The position numbers and the translations under genes were made by a program. This document shows, one piece after another, positions 55,721 to 64,000 of a DNA stretch of 64,000 nt. The DNA comes from Ophioderma brevispina. Lineage: Eukaryota; Echinodermata; Ophiuroidea; Amphilepidida; Ophiodermatidae. The stretch spans positions 1-64,000 of the forward strand of contig JAMKCH010011746.1 of the NCBI GenBank assembly GCA_023653785.1, in the 5' to 3' direction. The notes below the pieces were generated by a model that saw only the letters and a list, made by a program, of their open reading frames with translations, made no database searches and had not been told where the DNA came from. Each line of letters opens with the position of its first letter. Within the stretch, counting starts at the first letter, position 1.

Positions 55721-55905
55721 AAGGTGCTTGTTTCGATTATTCTAATGTGTCTCTCCTTGATAGAGAGAGCCCTGGGCACATTCACATACGCCCCATCAAG
55801 TAGCGTGGAAAACACTTGCGGGTTTGATGGTATAAAAAGAAGTGCAATAATGGCTATTGCAAAGCCGTATTCAGGCACTGTGCTAATTTTATGAATTACC
55901 ATTAA
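55721..55905 (-). mobile_element. Family C fragment
   Basis: TTAAAGGTGCTTGTTTCGAT at the left, then the reverse family C interior (ACGCCCCATCAAGTAGCGTG, CTATTGCAAAGCC, GAATTACCATTAAAG). Cut at 55905. Confidence 0.65.
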
Positions 55906-56039
55906 AGAACATCGGTTTTGTGTCGCCTGCCATAAGGGCAGGAAGACACATATGGATACACTTTTGTCCACTGTAGTTGTTTAGTTCTTTTGTTGTTGAT
56001 GATGTCTGTTGTTGATGTCTGTTGTTGTGAAAAAGGGTT

Positions 56040-56285
56040 CACATTGTCTTGTAATATCCGCATACTTGATGGAGTTAAACCAAATTTGGGTCCAACAGGT
56101 GCAACATTGGAGCCCACATTTGTTGATGAGGTCAAGGGTCACATCCCAAGGTCAGGTCAATGTGAGGTCAAGTTTGTAAATAGGCTGCAAATTGACCTCA
56201 TTTGAAAGTTGAGGTTCAATTGGAACCAAACTTGGTTTATGGAATTTACGATGGCAAACCCTCATTTGGTTATGATTCAAATGAG
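56040..56285 (+). repeat. Degenerate AGGTCA-type minisatellite, one to two units
   Basis: GTTGATGAGGTCAAGGGTCA, AAGGTCAGGTCAATGTGAGG and GAAAGTTGAGGTTCAATTGG follow the order of the 8310-9140 unit. The preceding TGTGTCGCCTGCCATAAGGG marks another dispersed repeat end. Confidence 0.6.
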
Positions 56286-56989
56286 GTCAAATGGATTTGA
56301 GACTCAAATTTCAGGACAACAATGAGAAAAAAACAGCTTTCTTCTGATAGTCACAATGCTGATATCAAATCACTGCTCATTATCAATTTATAATCCAATT
56401 TTCAACACCCCATGTCCACAACAGCTTCAAATATCACTTCTGCATACTTATCTTTTCTCTTGATTGTTTTTGCTTGTTTTTTCCTGTTTTCATGCTTGTA
56501 TCCTTTGGCAAAGGTGCATTATAATGCTGTTATTTTATTATAATATTAAAAAACAGATATCTGTCCTCATATCGTATGCCCTTCAGCCGAAGTATTCCGG
56601 GTGGGCGAGAAAGATCGGTAATGGGCATCATTAGAGACAGCCCCTTTTTTTTAATGTTTTAGTCAATTTTGCTGTTTCTCTGATATCGCCGATCTTAATT
56701 TGCATTTGCTCATTTTTCTTGACATTATGACAAACAATCCACATAAACCTGCATGAAATTTTAATAATGTGTAGTCTATAAATCTGTGTTGCCCATTAAC
56801 GTTGTAGGCCTTAATCCCTATACATCCACAAAACAGAAATTAGAAGTCTTTCCATGTATTCCAGGGTATTGATTGAATTTAGATTATTCAGAATCATTTA
56901 AATATTGGGAAAAATATTTGAAAACGGTTGTTCAACTGATATTGGCCAATCCTTTGTACCAACCAAATGCATGACACTTGGTAAATCTT
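56286..56989. other. Family C scrap, otherwise no gene
   Basis: 56295-56355 (CTCAAATTTCAGGACAACAA, TTTCTTCTGATAG) matches C1. The remainder is unrecognised. Confidence 0.4.
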
Positions 56990-57240
56990 TTAAGGGTGCA
57001 ATGAGAGATTTTTGAGACACCCCAATATTGTGTCATAATAGGACTTTCATAGAATTAGACATTCCCTAGATTTCTTACCCTTAAATTGTCTTAAAAGTGA
57101 GAAAAAAAGTGATTTTGATCTTGCTTATATTCAAATGTAAAAATTGCACAAGCTTTATCACTCAGGAGGCAGGAGCAAAATCAGAACTTTTGATTTTTAA
57201 GGGTACACCTGGTATGGAAATCTCCTCGTTGCACCGTTAA
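56990..57240 (-). mobile_element. Family A TTAA MITE A5, internally deleted
   Basis: TTAAGGGTGCAATGAGAGAT to AAATCTCCTCGTTGCACCGTTAA, 251 bp. It lacks ~100 bp of the A core. Confidence 0.75.
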
Positions 57241-57482
57241 GGTGGCTGACCATGAGGACTTCTGGTGCTTTTGTATGTTTTTGTATCCAGATAACTCCTT
57301 GAATACTAATGAGCTAACTTTGCATATGGAATTAAAATGATGTGGTGTGGGATCACTGTATTACAGAATCGTGCATTCTCATTTTCCTTAAAAAAAAAAT
57401 AGTGCCGCCATTTTCTGAATCAAAAGGGTGACATAATCACTTGAATCCTGGATAAATGACATTAGATGACACTCTAAGGTTT
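57241..57482. other. No gene seen
   Basis: Spacer between two family A copies in opposite orientation. Confidence 0.35.
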
Positions 57483-57839
57483 TTAAAGGTGCACTAGAGA
57501 TTTCACATATCAGGTGGCCCTAAAAAAAATCAAAGTTCTGATTTTTGCCTGATGTAAAGCTTTCCATCAAAAATTATGCCCAATCTGAAAAGATTAAGCT
57601 GAGAAATGTTTCTTTGATACAAAAATTGTGAAATTTCTAATTTCGTATAGGAGCAAATACAAAATTCAGCCTATGTTTTATATTGAAATATAAGCAAAAT
57701 CAAAATCACCTTTTTTCTCACTTTTAAGACATTTCTGTAGCCAAATACAAGGTAAGAAATCTTTTGAGTGGCTAAATATATGAAATTACTATTATGACAC
57801 AATATTTGGGTGCCTCAAAATCTCTTGTTGCACCTTTAA
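57483..57839 (+). mobile_element. Family A TTAA MITE, copy A6
   Basis: TTAAAGGTGCACTAGAGATT to AATCTCTTGTTGCACCTTTAA, 357 bp. Complete reference copy of the family. Confidence 0.85.
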
Positions 57840-57934
57840 ATTGCACATGCATGACATAAGGCAGATATTTGCAGTCAACTTTTGCACACACACAAGAATC
57901 CCATTAAAGGACCTAACTGAATATCTAAATGTTT

Positions 57935-58080
57935 TGTGACACCTATTGGTGTCATTTATCACAAACGATGACATGCAGATGGCAGATGACACCAACTGAT
58001 GTCATTTATCACAAACGATGACATGCAGGTGACAGATGACTCCAACTGATGCCATTTATTACAAATGATGACTTACAAAT
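57935..58080 (+). repeat. 50-bp tandem repeat, three units
   Basis: GTCATTTATCACAAACGATG at 57951 and 58001 and GCCATTTATTACAAATGATG at 58051, an exact 50-bp period. The first unit contains the small palindrome TGACACCTATTGGTGTCA. Confidence 0.8.
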
Positions 58081-58199
58081 TTATGATACTTGCCATTCCA
58101 GTGACTTGTACAGTGGCCTATACATAACAAAAAAAAAAAACATTGTTGGTTCAGGTCCACATTTAGAAAAATCTTCACCCAAAAAATAATAAATCTGTC

Positions 58200-58372
58200 G
58201 TAACACCAGACCTTTGCAGATGGGGGGAGGGGTGCCAAGGTATTTTCCGAGGGGACAAATTTGGGTCCTTCTCCATATAGACACTGCTATGTTCATTTTG
58301 GGGAAGGTAGAGAAGCAAGGGTTCTAAGTAGGGACTTTATAGCCCTCCTTTCTCACTGGTTACACCACTGGA
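58200..58372. mobile_element. Decayed hAT-like MITE
   Basis: The right end CTGGTTACACCACTG and the GAAGGACCC/GGGTCCTTCTCC interior relate it to 4563-4749 in reverse. The left end near CCAGACCTTTGCAGATGGGG is decayed. Confidence 0.5.
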
Positions 58373-58559
58373 AGAGCCTGAGCAGTATGAAATAATGATT
58401 TCTGTCGCAACTTGCACCATTTTGTCTAAACCCACATTAGCATGTTGTCACAGTACAATAACTCTTTAATAACCAAAACATGACCAAGCCCGTGACACAG
58501 TTCTTGACAATACCGTTTATAGATGCCTAATTTAGATTGGTCTTAAAAATGCCAATATT

Positions 58560-58891
58560 ACTCTCTAAATGTAAACAAGTAAAAATTTCACTCTCAAAAA
58601 GAGTGAAATGCTTGTAAACCACTCTAAAATGAGTGGTTTGTACTTAAAAAGAGCAAATTTCCACTCAAAAAGAGTGAAATCACTCCAAAAAGAGTGGATT
58701 TCCACGAGGGATGTTAAACGAGGGACAACACCTTTTGAGGAGTAAAAACGAAGACCACGAAAACGAGTGGAAATCCACTCTTTTTGAGTGGAAATTCACT
58801 CTTTTTAAGTACAAACCACTCATATTGGAGTGGTTTACAAGATTCCACTCTTTTGGGGAGTAAAATTTTCACTCGTTTACATTAAGAGAGT
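58560..58891. mobile_element. Foldback element built of nested ACTC..GAGT hairpins
   Basis: Outer ends ACTCTCTAAATGTAAAC and GTTTACATTAAGAGAGT are inverted, and the arms (~58560-58700 and ~58750-58891) pair along most of their length. Within each arm are small hairpins such as TCACTCTCAAAAAGAGTGA, CCACTCTAAAATGAGTGG and CACTCCAAAAAGAGTG. About 332 bp, no coding capacity, no clear target duplication. Confidence 0.85.
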
Positions 58892-60421
58892 AGCTTAGAT
58901 TGTCCAACTTGTTATTGGATCACAAAATTAGGTTTCTAGTTTGCCAAATAGATACAACCATATCATGTTACCATCATTCTATGCGACCCATATACCTTCA
59001 GACCAATTCTGTAATCTAGGAAAAGGACCCCTCCGTCAAAAAACGCCCCCGGAATGTAATTTTCATTTTATATTTATGGAAAGCCCATGGGTGCTCATTA
59101 TTGTTTTGTATGCTTATGGGAGGCACACTATTTTCCTATTTTCAAAGCAGAGACTTTATCAAACCACGATTTTGCCCCAAAGTATGGTCTCCAGAGAATT
59201 AAAGTATTTGTTAGCGAAAAAAGAAAACTAGAACACAGCACTGTTATTTTTGAAAGGTAATTGAAATTTACTTTCAATATATTAGGTTAATTGGGGATTT
59301 CCCAATTCAATACTCTTTCTCCTGGCATTGTATAGAATGATGATTTCCCAAAATAACAACCTGAAGATAAACTTTGGAAATGGCTGCAGGAGTCTGACTG
59401 TAAATGAGAAGGGGGAAGGCAGAGAGGTACCTTAACTCCCTGCATGTGGTAGAAGTTTCTTACCATCTTAAAGCACAACTTCAAGATGGTTATAGATCAT
59501 GTACCAAACATCTTAAAGAGAAGTGTTGAAAAAGTGATACCAGTCTGACCTTACTTGGATTCGCTTGAATGCATTCTCTATTGTATGATTCCAAATTAGG
59601 TCACAATCACACTGTTTTTAAAAAAAATGTTATATTTTATTTTTTCTACACCAAAATCGCTATGGAAACGTGTCGTCTGCAACACTCTTTAAGTGTGAAG
59701 TAATAACCTTAGGGTGTATTGATTGTGTGGTGTCTGAGGCAGGCCGCAGAGATTCCAATAGAGCCTGGCGGACCCCTATGAATTCAATACATTTTTGAAA
59801 TATTACACTTAATATTTATATTTTGGAACTAGATTTCATGACAATATCAATCCAAAATTTGCCTCAAATGAGATTAGAGAGTAGTCTCTAAAGACCAGAT
59901 ACTAGAGCAAGATTTCCCTTGGTACTCATATGGGGTGTCTCCCAGATATAGGTTAGAAATAGGAAAATTAATATACTATGGAAGCTATTGGATGTCAAGT
60001 CAATCATCTACCTTAGTATAACTGACAAGTGACTGCAGGATCTTCCTACCAAATTTCAGTGGCTGTATTACTATAGGAAACTACATTGAGCAATTCTGGT
60101 TGTTATGTATTCTTAAACAGCTGTGAAAATGTAAGCAATTTCATTGGCTGATGCCCGGGTTCAATTCGTTTAATTTAACCCAGGTAGTACACGCTGCGTA
60201 TTAAGTTATTTTTAAGTTGAAGCGCTCGCGTCATACCGCGTTTTGCTACTTTCGCGTGCGCCTGCCAACTTTGCGTCTCGTTGCGTATGATTGTTGCGTT
60301 CAACGGATTGTTCAATTGTTGTCACTGGGTGGTGGCAGTCCTTTCTTGTTGTATTTAAGCTGTAAAGCATCGCGAAATTGGGTTAAAGATGACTTAAATG
60401 ATAAAGCTGTTTAAGAATGAG
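58892..60421. other. No gene seen
   Basis: Frames at 58941-59231, 59287-59484 and 60217-60414 have no recognised domain. 60190-60310 is CpG-rich. Confidence 0.3.
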
Positions 60422-60601
60422 AATAAAGGTATGATTTTGGGAACCGGTACTCTCTTTACGACGAATTGAACCCGGCGACACCATTATTTTTGCGTGGAAG
60501 AACTCGGCCTCCGGCCTCGTTCTTCCGCTTAAAATAATGGTATCGCCTTGGGTTCAATTCGCCGTAAAGGGAGTACCGGTTCCCAAAATCATACCTTTAT
60601 T
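60422..60601. repeat. Long CpG-containing palindrome
   Basis: AATAAAGGTATGATTTTGGG..., inverted at the right as ...CCCAAAATCATACCTTTATT. Arms of ~85 bp meet at GGCCTCCGGCC (60506-60516). The arms include GGGAACCGGTACTC, GAATTGAACCC(G)G and CCATTATTTT. The arms are ~93% alike, with a few indels. Confidence 0.85.
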
Positions 60602-61456
60602 CTTTAAATATATCTTAGGTTGAGCCTTTGAAGCTTGCCCAAGTAGAGTGCATCCTTGAGATGTCGCCAACAAATAGTGCTCCAGGGCCCATATTCACAA
60701 AGGACACTTGCTAAGAGATTCCCTTAAATATTTTGTAATAATTTTGTAAGTGAATCCCTTAATACTCTATACGATTTAATTAAGGGCAACTTAAAATGGC
60801 ACAAGTTTTCGAAAACTAATTTCATGGCTGATTTGCTTTCATACAAAGGTAAAAAATGACATTGTGATAGAATAAGGATCAAATTTTATGAAGAAGTATT
60901 TTTGCTATAAAAATATGCTTCCAGTAAACAGCATGGCGATACATAAAATAGTAAAAATATTGCACTGTAGCAAAGAAAAAATTGAACAATGGTTGAGGAG
61001 CAACGGTTGTGTGTGTTCCTGAATAAAGAGAATACCTTAAGTGTAATTTTGCACTGCTTTCACCAGGTACACCCATGTTTTGTATTCATTTAAGGACCGA
61101 ATCAATGTAACTTTAAGCATGCAAGAAAAATATGTTGGCAGCCTTATCTCTCCTATACTGGTACCTCTAAGAAAGGCATTAGGAGCAATTTATGGGTTAA
61201 AAAGATTAATATTAGTGAGCACAAGTTGGTCTCTGCTCCAGAAGTACCATAATCCCAGAGCATTTCTCATAGACAACATCTCCAACAAGCAGTCTAGCCA
61301 AACCCATGAGTGGTTAACCAGTATTTACTCATAAGGGAAAGAGTTGGAACTGGGAGGAGGGAATGACCGCAATTCATTTTAATCAATAAAGAAGATACCC
61401 GCTAATGCCTTTTCTTGGATTGCGAACTACGATACTTTATATCTGCCGCTGCGAGA
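60602..61456. other. No gene seen
   Basis: The frame 61080-61334 (84 codons) has no recognised domain. Confidence 0.3.
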
Positions 61457-61602
61457 TTGACGTCAAATGATAGTCGAAGCATTGTCGGTGTGCCTTTTCA
61501 AGCAATAAACGTGACAGGATCGAGGAGAATTAACTGGATGTTGGGATGATAATTTTCAGTCGCCGGCAAAGAGACAGAGAGCGTGTAAATTGCCGTGGCA
61601 AC
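61457..61602 (+). promoter_or_regulatory. CRE palindrome and RFX X-box-like site
   Basis: A perfect TGACGTCA at 61458-61465 and ATTGCCGTGGCAAC at 61589-61602, which fits the RFX X-box consensus RYYNYY-N(1-3)-RRNRAC with a 2-base spacer. Both lie in a non-repeat, relatively CpG-rich stretch. Promoter function is an inference; no downstream gene is visible. Confidence 0.3.
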
Positions 61603-61828
61603 AGACATAGCAGCTGCTAACTGTCGCATAATCTAGTCTGAGTCGGGCGTAATAAAGAGCGCTGATTCTACGTGTTGCTTGAATTACACTTGTTGCATAG
61701 GCTAGCTGTCCTAATTTTCCATCTTTTTTAGAAAATAGCCCTGTTAGATTTTCTTGAATCTAAAGACTGCACCATTATATATGGTACAAGATTTTTGTGT
61801 CATCTGCTGCAAGAAGAGTGGGACTTAC

Positions 61829-61913
61829 GGATTACTTTGGTAGTGTGTTTGTGTGTCTGTATGTGCAATATATGTGTGTGTCTGTGTGGTAAAAATGTTA
61901 ACCCTGCTTCTTG
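61829..61913 (+). repeat. Dispersed (GT)n-core repeat, second copy
   Basis: GGATTACTTTGG, a GT-rich core and GGTAAAAATGTTAACCCTGC, matching 49257-49350. Confidence 0.55.
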
Positions 61914-62249
61914 CACCTTTCTTTTACTTAGTTAATTTGATCAATTAACCTCATATTCAGTCAGAAGAACTGGCCCAAGACTCATATGGAATATACACAG
62001 ATTGACCTCTCATGACTCCATTATTCATTACCAGTTTATTTAGAAAACACATGAATGTCCCTGTATAGTTAAGTTAAATCCTTCCCACACCTATTGGCGC
62101 ATAGGGCGGTGCCTATCTCTGTTTCCATAACCCGAGGCCATGCATCTGCCAATGCAGTGAAAGCTACAGTAGGGGGTTCAGGCCCGTAGCCAGCCATCCA
62201 CGATCGGGGGTTCGATTTGTTATTGACCAAAATGGTCGCGGAGCACCCA

Positions 62250-62937
62250 TGTCGCCGCGCTACCATCGCAGTTGGAGTCTGGGAAATTTTGTAAAATGAA
62301 AAGCCAAATGGAGGCATTTGGTTCACCATTTTCAAATTAACCCTAACTAGTTTTGACTGGTTTTTGTTTCTAGCCGTGCGACCATCGCAGGGGAAGTCTG
62401 AGGGGGAAATTTTGTAAAATGAAAAGCCAAATGGAGGCATTTGGTGCACCATTTTCAAATTAACCCTAACTAGTTTTGACTATTTTTCGTTTCTAGCCAC
62501 GCGAGCGTCGCAGGGGGAGTCTGAGGGGGATGTGCCCCCTTAGAAAATCTGGGAAATTTTGTAAAATGAAAAGCCAAATGGAGGCATTTGGTGCACCATT
62601 TTCAAATTAACCCTAACTAGTTTTGACTAGGTTTTGTTTGTATCCGCGTGAGTATCGCAGGGGGAGTCTGAGGGGGATGTGCCCCCTCAGAAAATCTGGG
62701 AAATTTTTATAAAATGAAAAGCCAAAAGGAGGCATTTGGTGCACCATTTTCAAAAATGAACCCTTATAGTTTTGACTAGGTTTTGTTTCTAGCCGCGTGA
62801 GCATCGCAGGGGGAGTCTGAGGAGGATGTGCCCCTTCAGAAAATCTGGTAAATTTTGTAAAATGAAAAGGCAAATGAAGGCATTTGGTGCACCATTTTCA
62901 TATGAACCCTAACTAGTTTTGACTAGTTTTCGTTTCT
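62250..62937 (+). repeat. ~147-bp tandem array, about five units
   Basis: Anchor ATCGCAGGGGGAGTCTG lies near 62262 (variant), 62381, 62504, 62651 and 62801. Each is followed by AAATTTTGTAAAATGAAAAG, CATTTGGTGCACCATTTTCA and CCCTAACTAGTTTTGACTAG. Early units lack the GGGGATGTGCCCCCT block, hence spacings of 119-123 then 147-150. Minus frames 62069-62458 and 62613-62873 are repeat products. Confidence 0.85.
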
Positions 62938-63294
62938 GAGTTTTCTCATTATCATGAAGGTGGAGCGCAAAAATCCTTTTAACTATGACCCAGGAGGAAC
63001 TCACAGGACCCGAGGACAAAAACATACAAAAAGTTTTGCATGGTCGGGGTGACCAAACTATAAATAGATCACAAATAGCCAGCAATTCACCCCATGATCA
63101 CACATTTATCCAATTAGTTATGTTAATCACTATTACGCACATGCCCAGTATTAGCTTACAACGCCATATATCATGCAGTCACTAGGCAATATTTTTCACG
63201 GTGTGTTTTTTTTTTCAAAGGTCTCCTGGACATTCAAAACTACGGATGCAAAGTGGATTAATTTGAGTGTGAAATTGAAGAGGTAGTGAATTAA

Positions 63295-63423
63295 TGAAAA
63301 ATTCGATCTAGCGAGGTTGATTTTATGAATAAACATTTTCAAAATGTTTATTCATAAAATCAACCTCGCTAGATCGTCAATGCTCGTCAAGGCATAAGGC
63401 TCCGCCTTGACGAGCATTTTTCA
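63295..63423. repeat. Perfect 36-bp-arm palindrome plus second hairpin under one outer stem
   Basis: 63304-63339 is exactly complementary to 63341-63376 with one central base. It reads CGATCTAGCGAGGTTGATTT... and back. Directly after it, AATGCTCGTCAAGGC (63379-63393) pairs with GCCTTGACGAGCATT (63404-63418). TGAAAAAT (63295-63302) and ATTTTTCA (63416-63423) could close both into a three-way, cruciform-like fold. Confidence 0.9.
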
Positions 63424-63632
63424 GTGTGTGTAAACCGTAGAAAATGGTAAGTTCGAGTGAACTAAAAGCCACGAATAAGAATGGGTTTCTACGAATGTAA
63501 AAGTACCATGTCAGGAAATATTATTTGCATTTCATGTAAACGATAAAGTGGACCTATTACCCTTTTATTATAAAGTAGGTTGAATAATTCAAATACGAGC
63601 CGGTAGATAGCATTGATGTGAGAAAGCTATAA

Positions 63633-64000
63633 TGCATAGACAATACAAAGGGAAGAAAGTACAAGTTATGGTGGGCAGGAAACAGTGAAGGGATTGGGGG
63701 TGTGGGAGTCATGGTAAAAGAGGAATTGTGTGAAAAGGTGGTGGAAGTGAGAAGGAAGAGCAATAGGGTGATAGCAGTCATAATGGTCTTTGAGGAGTAT
63801 GTGATGAGGTTCATATGCGGTTATGCTCCGCAGTGTGGAAGGAAGTGTGAAGAAAAGGAACAGTTTTATTTAATGGGCATGTGGGGAAAAGGATCGAAGG
63901 TTTTGAAGGTGTTCACAGAGGTTATGGGTTTGGGGAGAGGAATTGCATGGGAAGGAAGAATGTTGTTGGAGTTTTGTGATGAAAATGAGTTATGTGTTGA
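63633..64000 (+). pseudogene. LINE apurinic-type endonuclease N-terminal segment, cut by window edge
   Basis: Open for 122 codons to the edge, after a TAA at 63630. Reads KYKLWWAGNSEGIGGVGVMV, then EELCEKVVEVRRKSNRVIAV, then ICGYAPQCGR, EEKEQFYL and GRMLLEFCDENELCV. This is the endonuclease of the LINE class often annotated as craniofacial development protein 2-like. The ~50 residues that should lie between the FY block and the GRG..EGR block, including the GDFNGHVG-type catalytic motif, are largely missing. It is therefore an inactive copy, and it has no initiator ATG. Confidence 0.8.

Noticed and set aside
55555..55971. 138-codon minus-strand frame
   Set aside because: Covers a family C fragment and another dispersed repeat end; no conserved motif.
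1..64000. CRISPR arrays or bacterial operons
   Set aside because: The regular repeats found are minisatellites without unique spacers, and no prokaryotic gene organisation is present.

Overview
The window is eukaryotic nuclear DNA from an animal, most likely a marine invertebrate. It is AT-rich, almost free of long open frames, and packed with interspersed repeats and minisatellites. It carries Penelope-like, CR1/L2-like and other LINE relics and many short DNA transposons. The mix would suit an echinoderm, hemichordate or similar deuterostome, but the sequence alone does not fix the species. I found no convincing intact host protein gene, rRNA, CRISPR array or bacterial-type operon. Most open frames of 60-160 codons fall inside repeats and are not believable genes.

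The dominant content is a set of short non-autonomous elements bounded by TTAA. At least twelve sequence families (called A-J, M and O here) start with a motif close to TTAAAGG and end with its complement. Most complete copies are about 300-400 bp; D and E are longer. The terminal motif and TTAA target resemble the T2/Kolobok MITEs described in Xenopus; piggyBac also targets TTAA. Several copies are nested, and the unoccupied target can be read in sister copies in this same window (E in D, F in D, C in D, a CCC-ended element in E, a hAT-like MITE in M).

Layout. 1-7.5 kb: families A, K, B, G, D(+C), E, H, J, one hAT MITE with a perfect 8-bp duplication, and old paired tandem repeats. 7.5-10.9 kb: a 168-bp satellite with nuclear-receptor-type half sites, then K and a double palindrome. 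11.1-13.6 kb: a nested and tandemly duplicated G/E/piggyBac-like complex. 14.1-15.7 kb: a decayed Penelope-like retroelement with inverted terminal repeats. 16-21 kb: a foldback element with a 9-bp duplication, then O, D(+E), C, B and J. 21.6-27.5 kb: mostly unrecognised sequence, two minisatellites and a tRNA-like sequence. 29.3-33.9 kb: K, I, a triplicated 370-bp array and M(+hAT MITE). 34-37.3 kb: a GC-hairpin satellite split by a Tc1/mariner-type element. 37.6-46.4 kb: families I, F, C and B, a G-rich tract and a LINE tail. 47-58 kb: F, I, D(+F), M, A and LINE tails. 58-64 kb: three large palindromes, a 147-bp array, and the start of a LINE endonuclease that runs off the right edge.

No pathway can be assembled from these parts. 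The window reads as repeat-rich intergenic or intronic DNA whose value lies in its transposon stratigraphy and palindromes.
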